A stretch of 64,000 nt of DNA from Capitulum mitella (lineage: Eukaryota > Arthropoda > Thecostraca > Pollicipedomorpha > Pollicipedidae): contig CP099839.1 in NCBI GenBank assembly GCA_030062745.1, forward strand, positions 19,282,733-19,346,732, given 5' to 3'. The position numbers and the translations under genes were made by a program. The notes below the pieces were generated by a model that made no database searches, was not told the DNA's origin, and saw only the letters and a program-made list of their open reading frames with translations. Positions 23,501 to 35,700 of the stretch are shown here, in pieces. Numbering within the stretch: the stretch's first letter is position 1; the number at the start of each line of letters is the position of its first letter.

Positions 23501-26500
23501 CCCCAGTCAAAACCGGAATTTGTCATTTAATAAAATGCCAGTTGAAGGTGAAGTGACATGGCTTCACAGCTTGTATCCATATGTTATGGGCTATTTGTTA
23601 TGTTATGGGCTAAACATTTAGAATCCAAGCAATGACACGATTGTTGGGCCCAGTTTTGCGTGCATTTTTGTGCAACATTAGCAAGATCTGCAGAACCTGG
23701 TCTGCTCAAAATGGCCTTTAATGCAAGATGTGCATCACTTTAAGGTAATTTGTTGTGTGTGCGGACTGTTTATGTCTTTTAATGGTGACGAGTATTGTGG
23801 CCACTGATGTTCATCATTCTTTACATCTTTACGTTGTGATCCTTCCCTAGTCAAATGATGAAGGGTTTGTTTTTGTTCTTGGACCACGAACAATCCTGCC
23901 TCATCGACAGTGGTTCAAAGGTATTTCTGAACTGCAGTCTGGGTGACAGCAGCTGATAATGAGGAGTGATATCCGCTACCAAATGCAGTATGCAACGTCA
24001 CGTTTCACTATCTTTTTTTCAGCCTCTGACTGCCGTTGACGTGACGTCCTGCGTTCGGTGCTTTTTCCGGCATTATTTGCACGATTATGGACGGAAGAAG
24101 TTTTCTACTGGTGGCGAAAGTGTTCACGACGTCTTGGGCGCCGAAATCGCTGTCATTGCCGGGTTATTGAGGTGACCCCAGACCCTAACGGCTCGAAATG
24201 CATCTGATTCTCATAATAATGGGACAGCCAGACGGCACGGTCTGTGCGACAAGTGCTGCGAGCGGGGGAGTTAAAAAAAAATTCATATGCCATTTAAAAT
24301 CCTTTTTCCAATATTTGGGCTGGTATTACTGGTGTGAAAGTGACGACGATTCAAAGTAAGCATCATGATGTACCGCCAGTCACCGGAACCGGACCTTGTA
24401 TATGTTTTGAAGACCAAAACAAGACAGGGCGGCATCGTGCTGACTGAGGAAACTTATCGAAACAAAAGTACATGCACTTGTTTGGGATAATTGTTTTGTA
24501 TCGGCTGTTCAACATAAGGCCGTATTTCTCATTGTCTGTCGTTATATAACTTTCCTTCAGCTTTTGCACATAAAAACAAGGTAAGAATAGCAGTTGTTTG
24601 CTTCAGGTCGATCGATAAGCCTTCAGCGAAGTAGAGAGCGAAGCGATGGAAGATATTTTATTAACTAAATTTGGATGGAATATTATTTTCATTTGTGTCC
24701 CTAATGTGGTACGTAATGACGTGAAGCACCGTAAAGCTGTTAAAACGTTGGTTATATGACGACAACCGTCGACGTATTATTATTTCTCCGGAGCATTTCC
24801 CTCGAGAAAAAGTTCATGGGTTAGTGACTTCGGAAAATGTAACTTAAAATTTTCGGGAGGTACGTAGAAAGACTGCAAACTCAGTTATGCGAAATTTCTG
24901 AGCGGTCCCAGCATTTATGGGTTAATTTGCGAAAAAAAAACTTCAGGAGAGAGGGATATGCCACGGTGCCTGGTTGAAGTTTGTCCTCGAGGAAAAGTCA
25001 GAGGGGCTTAGTGACCTTGCACTTGCATGACATGAAAAATTATCTTAGAATTCAGACATGAGGAGCGTAGACGGGCTCAGGAGCCACGTTGGGGAAAGGA
25101 ATCGATACGCTACTACTTCTTGAGGAATGGGTGTGCGTGTGTGTTTGTGTTTTTTGTATTTGCAGCCTTCCTCCAGTGCATTGTCCGAACGGCATGACGG
25201 GTTGTCTGCGGGGGACGGCGTCTTGTTGACCAATGACCAGGTGTTCGGTGCCAGTCGTGCCCCGTCCCCCGGATGTTCGGCGCGTGGTGGAAGGCCAAAT
25301 ACCACTTTCCACTCTGGGGAAAAATACGGTGGTCGGTGATGATATAAATGATGCCGTATGTAGTGACCCCTGACGTCGGCTGGGACGAGTGGGGGGAGGG
25401 AACAGTGCGCGGGACAGGCGTAATAATGCAGTAATGGTGGTGTGACTAAGTATTATCAGGTATCGTAAGCTGAATAATAGCGGGCTAGTCTGGGTTCGCC
25501 TGATTAGTTAAGTCGCGGACGGCAGCTATGCCCTCTTACCCAGGTGTTGATAGTTTTGACGGATAATAAGTCATGCTTAGGGAATCTAGCGATAATCCTC
25601 AATATAATTAAACATTTGAGAAACTCGTGTCCGTACATTTGTAAGACGTTTGACTGCGTGCAGGACAAGAACTGTGGGACGGACGTGCACTGGGGCGTGC
25701 TGTTTGTTAGATGTCACTCTGGACCGGCTCAGGATGTCTGTTTGTCTCAGCGGCTCACGGTTGGCGTGGAGTGACGCTATATTTGCTCTGAGAAGTAACA
25801 ACAGAAATGCGACAGGTTCCTGGTGCAGAACGCAGTGGTTCTGGCCCGTCGTCTCTGCGAACACATGTCCGAGCGGGTCGAAATGCACGTTACTGTAGTG
25901 GTAATGACGGATAATGGTTTCCTGTCCAGTATTTGCCGGTACACGCGACATGCTTCGTGCTCGAGCGGACAATAGGTAAACAAGTTACCGTTGATGGACG
26001 TTTTCTGGGGTTAAGATGGGTTTTTCCGTGGTCGAAGTACCGCTATGGTGCCAAACGGGCGTCGCTTGTTCATTGGACCGTCCGTCGTTCTTCTCGTAGG
26101 GCCAAGTGCGTTCTGCTCAGAGTTTTGACATCATGCGGCCCAGAACCAGACCCTGCGTGTATTTGTGATGTCTTGATAACGTTTGATGAAAGTATCATGA
26201 TTTAGGATTGAACGAATTTTGAGCAGTCTGCGTGATAACGCTGTATCGTGGGGGAATAATTGTCTGAAAAACAACAGCAAAAAAACGAACAAACAAACAA
26301 AAAACAGTTCCGTGGGGAAGTTTCGGTTTTTGGTGACAAATATCTGCCTGAACATGATGATGTCATCCGTTGTCAGGTATCATGAACATGATGGACGATG
26401 ATGTTACCGTTTTCATGGTTCCTGAACATGATGGTGCTGTCCGTGTCGTGAGATGTAGCGGCGCCGTCTGACCATAATGGTGTCCTCGTCGCCAGGTATG

Positions 26501-29500
26501 GCCGCGCCGCTGGTAGGCGTTACGCCAATGTTCGCCGTCTGTTTCCTGGGCAACAGCATCGGCAAGCGGCTGCAGCAGAGCCGGCCGGACCAGGAGCTGA
26601 CCGTGTTGCAGCTCTTCAACGCCGGCATGGTGGCCGGCGTGTTCACCACGGGCATTATGGCGCCCGGAGAGCGGATCAAGTGTCTGCTGCAGGTAACCGG
26701 ACCATGCCGGCCAGCCGGTCTGTCGCATCTTTGTGTGCCAGTTTCTGTCCTGTTGAGATGTCAAGGGGGTGATGAATGCTGAGATATTTTTAAAATGTAT
26801 TAAGTGTGTTCGAGGCGCGAATCGCTCTTTAAAGCCAGCGCAGCACCTGGGTGTTTCATTATGCGTTGTTTTACTGATGAGATTGTTTTGGTGTATGGAG
26901 TTTGTAGGGGAAGAAACAACGATTTGCCAACTCGCGAATAGTTGTGTTGTCCGAAATGTGTTTCCAAATGTATGTTTATCTGCCAGATCATTTCGAAAGT
27001 ATTGTGACTCGTTATGGTAATGATTCATGATTTTGTGATGGCTGTGGTTATGATTATATTTATACTATGATTATGCTGGTTACAACTTTTTATAGTTAAC
27101 CGAAATTACGCGTTGCATACTCAGCTAGCTTCGACTAATCACGTCCCTTGCCCAGCTAAGTGCGTTTTCTTAGAGCTGACATATACAAATCGTTAAAATG
27201 ACCTTCTTTGAGGCATGGCGAAGCTGTGTGACTGCATGCCTAACGTTTAAATTTGTTGTGCTGCGATTTAGATGGTTCGTTTTTTATATGTGGAAGAAGT
27301 CCTTAACACCACAAATACTGCTGATACAATTATCCAGTATTTATGATAAACCTCCTAAGGGATCGTCGACTTTCTCAGCATTAATGCGCTTGATTGCCGC
27401 CTTCCCTTGACACAGACCTGCCGTGACAGTAGGCTTGTGTCAGGGGCAGGCGGCAATCACGCGCATTACTGCTGAAACACGAATCCGCCCTTCCGTCGCT
27501 TGTTTCAGACCGGGCTCTCCACTGCGGTGTCGGCCGGCCACAGGAGGTCACAGGCTGTCGTAACTCAGTCTGCCGTGACGCCGTCCGTTCGCAGATCCAG
27601 GCGGCCAGCACAGGTCCGGCCAAATATGCCGGGCCGCTGGACTGCGCCAAACAGCTGTTCAGGGAGGGCGGCATCCGCAGCATCTACAAGGGCACCTGCG
27701 CCACCCTGCTCAGAGGTGAGACTCTCGGATGATGCCGTGCTCTCGGGACGCTCGGTGCGAAACTCCATGGGAGGGGAGAGGAATAGCTGTACTGTGCGGA
27801 CGGGCTGCTTCAGTGTAGACGGGAGGGCGTATCGTCACGTGATGTGTGCGTTTTGACAGCGCTCTACTCGTTACAAGTAGCACTATTGTATGTCTTTATT
27901 ACTAGCATTGGTCCACAGTAGCGCTGGCCCCTGGAAATGTCGATACATATCGTGGACGGCTGGCCGTGCGTCGCGTGCTGGCTTCACACGTTGCTGTGGC
28001 GCGTGCCATCAGGACTGCACGTGCACGTGACAGGCGCCCGTAAGCAAGCTTAGCTGTTTCCATTCCAGGACGTTCGGACAGTTTCGGGATATTAAGTTTT
28101 AGAAGGGTTATCGCCCTAGGCTTGGGCTCCGGAAATGTCGAGTAATTTACCCAACGAAGACTCGTGGCGGGTAAGAGTCGGCTCCATCCATGGCAAGCAC
28201 TGGGCATGGGGTGTGCTGGGTACACCAGTCCAGCTAGCGTCAGAAGTAGCGCGCCATGGCCAGATCAGAGTTCCCAGGTCCCGCTTGGAACGAGCCTTTG
28301 GACCCCATGTGGATAGCTTAGGCTACACGATCTGTGTATAGCGTAGTCACGAACAGGCCACAATTAAAATCGCCTCACAGGTTGTAGTGTTTGCGGAACT
28401 TTGGGTTCATCCTCTCCAGCTCCAGCTTTTGAGCCTTCTTGGACAGCTTGGCGAACAGCTCGGGCGAGATGGTGGCGTATCCTTCAGTGGACGTTGTGGC
28501 CGCCTCGGCTGCCGCTGCCGACGCCGGGTCGTTGGCCACGTAGTCGTAATCGTCAGCCGAGTACTGGGCCAGAGCCCGCTCCTCGTCGGCCCAGCCGGCG
28601 GCCGCCGCCGCCTCGTGGTCGCCGTAGTCCTCCGAATCGTCGAGCAGCACCGCGTCGTCGTCGGCGACGATCATCTGGTACTCTGCGTCGTCGACGTCGG
28701 GCAGGTACTGGGCGGAGCGGGCGACGGGCGGCGGCGGCGCGGCGGTGTGGCAGCGCAGTTCGCGCTGCAGCACCTCGTACAGGCCCCAGTGGCGGTACTG
28801 GGGCGGCGTGTGGCAGCGCGGCTCCAGGCGGGCGTCGTAGCTGAGGTGCTGGCGGTGCTCGTGCTCGCAGACCCGGCCGCTGGCGGCGCTGCTGTCCCAC
28901 CGGCACACGGTCGCCCATGAACGACGTGCCTGCGGGCGAAGGCAGTTATTGCGAGTGTAGTCACGTCAGGGCTGCCGCTGGGGCAGCAGCAGAGCTTCAC
29001 ACGCAGAATGGCCTGTCAGCCGGAATTTTGAAATGTGAAACAGTTTTGTGGCCTGTCCCTTCACGTTCCGGCATTAAAAACATGCGGTTTCTACGGTGGG
29101 GCATGTGCGTCACACGGTATGTACAGTATGCATGTACCCGGTATCGGGCTCGGAAGGCGTGCACACGTAGAAAGAGCTAAGAGCCCTTTTTTGCCAATGC
29201 CGGGTTTTGAAAACATGCATGAAACCGACTTCTTTTGCAAATTATTGATTACGAATCTGAACATTGACGATGGCGGGGGCCAACACCCTTCCTGTTTTTT
29301 TTTTCTTACACATCTGCTTCTGCCAATTCTGGTGATAGTGACTGTTGTACCCATCTTGGGTGCTGTTTTGACGAGCTGGACAATCGGCCTGTTTTATGCT
29401 GGTCGGCGGCGGCTACTGACCTTGTTTGTCATGGCCGCACTGAGGAAGGCCAGGTGGCAGTTGCAATCCCAGGGGTTGTGGTGCAGCTGGAAGAGCTTGG

Positions 29501-32500
29501 GACGCACGGGGCCCAACACGTCGGCCGACAGCCAGCTCAGCAGGTTGTGGTGCAGGTACACCTCGCGCAGGGAGTCCAGCCCGCTGAACACCTCGGACGG
29601 CAGCTCGGTCAGCAGGTTGTGCGACAGGTCGAGCACGGACAGCTGCTGCAGGCCGGAGAAGGCGTCCTGCGACAGCTCCTCCAGCCGACACCGCGACATG
29701 TCGAGCTGCTGCAGGCCGCTGCTGGCGCGGAACGCGTCAAACTCCAGCCGCGGGATTCTGCCGTGCAGCTCGAGCGAGACCAGCTGCGGCAGCGCGGCCA
29801 GCTCGGCACCCGTCATCGCCGCCAGGCTCACGTTGGCCACCACCAGCTCGCGCAGCGAGACCAGCTGGTCCAGCGCCTGGGGCACCAGCGTCAGCGGCAC
29901 GTCGGCAGCGCCCAGGCTCAGCACTTCGGTCCGGTTCATCATCTCGAAGGCGCCCGGGTACACGAAGTCGGTCGGGTTGCCCTGCAGACGGAGCTCGCGC
30001 AGCCGCGGGAACGGCGCGAACGAGATGTACGTCAGCTCCGAGATGAGGTTGTTGGAGAGGTCGAGCTCCTCCAGGTCCAACAGGCCTGCGAAACTCTTCA
30101 TGTTGACGGTCAGCAGGTTGTTGGCCAGAGACAGCCGGCGCAGGTTCGGGCAGCCGTAGAAGGCGAAGTCGGGCAGGATCCTGATCTGCTGGTGTTCGAC
30201 AATCAGCTGCTGGAGCGCGGTTAGACCCTCGAACAGCTGCCAGGTGATGTCCTCCAGGCCTGCGTGCGCCAGCCGCAGGAAGCGCAGAGACGTCAGGTTG
30301 GCGAAGTTGGAGTACCGAGGCGCCGCGCGCAGCCGGAACTCGTCGTACGGGACGACCTCGGGCTGCTGCTGGACCAGCAGCTGGCGGGGAACCCCCTCCA
30401 GCTCCTGCACCTGGTACCGGGGCGAGGCGGGCCCGGCCGGGCTCGGGCTCAGCAGCACGTACTCCAGGCTGACGAACTGGAGCCGGCTGAGCTGGCGGAG
30501 CGCCGTGTCGCTGAGCGTCACCAGCGCCGCCTGGCGGGCGCCGGGGCCCAGCAGGCCACGCGGCCGGTCGGCGCGCGCCAGCATGGCCGCGAAGTCGTTG
30601 CCGTGCAGGTGGCTGGCGGCGGCCTGCTCGTGGACGTAGTCGTCGTGCGTGTGGAAGCCCTGAATCTCCAGGCCCTGCAGCTGGTGCAGACTGGCGAACT
30701 CGTCCTCGCGCAGGTAGACTGGGTGCATGTCAGGCGCCTGCAGCAGCGACAGGAACTGGAACGGAACGGACAGAATGTGTCAGTCGCGACTGTCGGAGAA
30801 TGCCTGCCGGAGAGCAGTGTCTGGGACTGGAGCGGACCGGCCACTGCGTCCGTCACGGCCGCCGGCGGACGGTCGCCGGAGGCGCGGTGGTGGTAGGCCG
30901 GCGCTGAACAGTACGATCCCCACCGGCAGCCCGGCGCCCTGACCGGCGGCTGGGAGCGGAGCAGAGGCGTGCCCTGGTCCGGTGAGAGGACCAGGCAGGA
31001 CTGACCCCTGGTGGCCAGCGGGCAGGGTCGGCGTCGGCCGACTGTTGACCGGACAGGACTGACCCCTGGTGGCCCGCGGGCAGGGTCGGCGTCGGCCGAC
31101 TGTTGACCGGGCAGGACTGACCTGAGTGTCGGCGGGCAGGGACGCCATCAGCTGGGAGACGTCCGTGTCCTGCTGCAGCACGCAGACGACGGCCTCCACC
31201 AGCTCATCCTGTCCGTCGCCTGTCTCCGTGGCGCTGTGATTCAGGCCCTGACCGACGAAGCAAAACACCATCGCTCAAACATAGGCGTAGAAAGGGGGGG
31301 GGGGCAGAATCCATGTCCCTTCCCCCACCTTTGAAGTGTAGGCCCAGCAGTGCCTAGTACCCCTCCCCCCCCATTGTTGAGAGATTGGGCTGAGAATAAA
31401 TCAGTAAAAATCAGGAAAGCCGATTTTTCGCGTAATGATGATGTGTTCAGAGGGCCATTATATAACAAACCAACTCCATCAGGTCGCCGAATCGCCCCAA
31501 ATTACTATGATTACTGCAAGGACGCTTTAGTAGAAGTAGCATCGGTAGAGGTGAGTGCCCACTTTGCTTTGCTCATCACCTGGTTAGATTTAACAGCATC
31601 GACTATTCTTCGTGTTCAGGTCCCGTAGTCTGAGCGGGTATGGGTCAGGAAGTGGTGTAATGTCCGTGTCAAACCATGCGTGTCCTCATTTTTGTTGGTA
31701 ATCTCAACAGTTATAGCTTCTCGGTGATGGGACTTTGCAAATAACCATGTCAGCTGAACCCATCCCGTGATGGGGGGGGGGGGCAGTTGACCTCCCGAGT
31801 GAGTTTTTCGTGATCATGTTTTGAACGATTTAACTTACATTTCGTCATTACACGTTTCTGAAACTCACACCACTTCCCCAAAAATGATTAGTAGTTCTAA
31901 AGCGTTTTTGTCGGACCGTAACTTTATAACATATTAAAGGTTTTGATTCCACTGGCCATCGTCCCGCCGCTCGTCGAAAGGCGGATAGCCAGTGACAGCA
32001 GTGACCTGACATGACCTCAGATGACTTTTGGGTGTCCTTCACTTGGTATCGTATCACGTAGTATCAAGAAAATATCTGTACCAAGCTAGCGGTTTCTGAT
32101 CAAGTTAAAAGGAGTGAATCTGGACGGGGCTGAGTGGTGCACAACTCTTGTTTTTCTCTTTACACATTTTGTCGTTTTTACTGAAATTCGGGGCTCTAGA
32201 ATACTTGTACTGCGTTGGTTTTGCAACCGCGCACCTTTTTCCGAAAATCCAGGATCCGTGCATGCTGAGGGGACTCGCCTGGCATTGCTGGTTATAGGCA
32301 AATCATGGAATAACTGAGACGGACGTGCGGGGTTACCGTTCCCGGCTACCCTGGTGAAACCAGTGTTTCCTTTCGTTATCCATGATCCGGCGCCCTCAGC
32401 CACGCTTCTGCGATCATTGCGTGTCTCTAAACAGCTTTTTTGTTCCCTGGCTCCACCTTTACTGATTTCTGTAACGTTGTGTTAACGTTCTGTAACGTTA

Positions 32501-32673
32501 TGGTCTTGGCATATAACGCGCCACGTTTCCCGTTCGGCAGCGCCGGATTGAATGACCCGATGCGTAAGCAGTCCGTCTTTGGCAGTGGGTGGAGCCTCAC
32601 GTTTCCGTGATCTCTGTCCGGATGTTGAGTATTATACTGATTATTATTATTATTGTTATTATTATTATTATTA

Positions 32674-32725
<52 letters not shown>

Positions 32726-35700
32726 ATGAGTATGTGAGGGAAGCATTCCTATTTGTTGTCGGATTTTGACCGAACGTTTTCCAAAAATCAGCGGTTAAAC
32801 TGAAATGGTGATACATGCGTACAAACGTACACGCGGTGTCCGACGCAAATGTACCTGATGATGAATATTACCAATCGTTCACACATCAGTTTGCACCGCT
32901 CATAAGCCAAGCAGTTGTTGGTCTTTTTTGCTGGGAGTAGCATTTCAACATACCTCGTTTTGGTGATAGAAGTTCCAGTGGTGCTGGGAGTCGTCATCGC
33001 GGTCTCCCGTCTCGTGCCAGCGCACGATCGGCACGTGGCTGCGCAGGCTTTGGTGGCACGTGCAGACTGCCGGACATGGCGCGTCCGCGTCCGTCGCCTG
33101 CCTCTCATCCGGCTCACTCTGTCGGAGGCAGGTGGTCCGGTCAGACCGACGTCAGCTGCTGTCTGTCTCCATCCTGATCTCAGTGCGCTGTGCTTAGCCG
33201 CAGACTGCCTTCGAGTCACATTGTTTGTCAGTTTTGCGATAGATTGATCGTGTTACGGCTCATTGCCTGTTTTTGCTTCGCGCTACGCTGTCCGGGGCTG
33301 TAGCTGCGAATCACATCAAGCAGGCTGGTTAATCACGGTTAAGGATAGTCGTCTGGTGTGCCGCCACAGGTGCTGTTGGGCCCGAGAGGTTTCACGGGCG
33401 CCGCGCCAAAGTACCTGCCGTGAAGAGTCGGTTGAATCGCGGCTGACTGAAAGGCTCGATGGTGCCACCTTGTCTGCTTGGCCAAACACGCGCGTGCGTG
33501 TGTTAATCCACTTCTGGCATTACCCGTTGCTTGTTTTGGGTGGGCCCGCTAACACAGAGCCTTAGCAAAACTGTTAAGAAATGCACATGAAATGCATGCA
33601 GACGTGTCGTATTGTTTGGTGACACGAGCCGACGCTGTTCGTGACGTATGCCCTGGGAGCAGAAATGTTAATAGCTTGTGAAGAATGGCATGCCTGCAAA
33701 TTGACGCCTTGTCGCGCGGTATTAGAGGGGTGCTTTGCAAATTGACAAGAAGTTTTGGAATACGTAACGTGTTAAAGTCAAATCGTTTGGTTTGTGTTGG
33801 GCGAGCGACATAACTTTCCAGTGATTTGGCGATGGTAGCTTTGTCTTTGAAGCCGGGGTGATGACATTTGTGGTAGGCTCGCCTGAAGGTCCTTCATATA
33901 CTGCAAGGCCAAGGTCAGCCGTGATCATGCCAGGTCACAGTTTTGAATGATCTGGCAGGTCGCTAGGCAGTGTAGTATTCGAAACATTCACGTCAATGAT
34001 TATGTCGTATAGTGAACCTTGGCCTTATACGTTGTTTTACGAGCTAAGAATGCCTCGGGGAGCCTTATGCATGACGGTCCTTCCCTTGTGAGCGTATTAT
34101 GAAGCATTTTGTTGGGGCGCAGACTTAATGCAAGGAAAATCGTAGTAAACTATTTTTACCATGATCCAATATTGCCTTTGATGACATACGAACTGTGATT
34201 CTCGGTGTAGATCTCGAAATTGCAATGAAGGGGGGGGGCGATGTGTTAAATTGGAAAATTGGGAGCGTGCGGCCCGGTTGACATGTGAGGTATTAAAGTA
34301 GCATTTTAAAGCATACGCAGAAGAGTTTCTCATGGGGTTCACCTAATCCCGAACATTTTCGTTTCTAGCGACTACGGTTTCTGATATCAATGGGGGCGAG
34401 GAGGGGGAGGGAGCAGGGTTTCGCCGCCTTCGCTGGTAACGATTCTCAGAGAACCTTCACAGTCCTTGATGTGCCTGAAATTGCGCTGTGTCTCAAGACT
34501 GAGATTTTCATGAAGAACCACGTTGTGTGAGGTGAGATGAGGTCTGTCACGATAATGGGTTCGATTTCCTGCGGGGCTCACCGAAACAGGCACGCTGAGC
34601 AGCAGAAGCAGGCAGGCGGCGGCGGCGGCGGCGGTAGGGGCGGCCATGGCGGCTGCGGCAGCGGCGGCGGCGGCCGGTCGTGACCTCAGCTCGCTGTCTC
34701 TCCGACTCCTCGACTGCCGGTGGGCGCCACTGATGGCCGCCTCCGGATGGCGGGCCGGCGCCGGCTGCGAAACCACCGGACGCACGTCGGCGCTCTTCGG
34801 CGGGCCTCAAACCGGGCTCGTGCCGCCCACGTGGCCTGGAGCTGCACCGTGCCCTGCTGCCCGTTCTGGGCCGGAGCGTCGTGTTAGCCGCGATCGCGGA
34901 GAAGAGGCCAGTGTGCTGTTCCAAATTCTCAGGCCGTGGCCTGCTGGGTTATGAGACAGGGTTGAGATTTCTGTTTTGTTTCGTTTTATCCTTCAGCTTT
35001 TTCAGTCCCAAAAAGGATTTTCGTCGCGTTTTTGGTGTTCGGCGAAGTCTTCGTTTCGTGCTCGGTGTTGAAATGGGCCGCTGTCACCCCGCGGGCCCTC
35101 AGGCCAGTCACGGAAGTTTGAGAGACACCAGAGGCAGCGCGGAAGTGGCCAGTTCCTGTGTAGGACCGCCGCTATCGGTCGTTTCCTTCCGACTGTTGCC
35201 ACACGGACAGCCGGGCAGCCTGCCATGGTGGTCCGCCGGAACTTAACGGCGCGCCGTCAGCCCTCCCCCCGCCGCCGTCTGTGGTCTGGGCAGCAGCCAC
35301 GGTCCGCCGGCAACTGAAGAAACTGGTTCCCCGAGCCATCCAGGGGTGTCGGTTTGCATTCTTTGCGGGAGCCAAGACCTCCCCAATTCTAGTCTTGGCC
35401 CCTTGAGAGGTGATTTTGCCCCCCCCCCCGATTTTTTGTTCACATTAATCCATTTATTTACACTTTTTCACGAGAACAATTCAACCGTCAGAAAAACAGG
35501 TGCAATCTTATAATAACATCACGCTCTCACACCACAGTTCAAATGCTTGACGCAAAGGACATTGTCATTTCACAAGAATGCATTTCTTTCAGTATGATGC
35601 TTACGCTCACCTTTTCACCAGCCTCCCCCACCCCCTACACACTGATTTTTGACTTGTTATTAATCGTGTGCAGTTCACCTCAAATTCACCAGCGGACTCG

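Noticed and set aside
31278..31800. G-tract rich pieces as G-quadruplex regulators
   Set aside because: G runs of this kind occur in many small-element ends across the window, so nothing ties them to regulation.
32427..32816. Poly-Asn protein on the minus strand
   Set aside because: Product of the TTA microsatellite.
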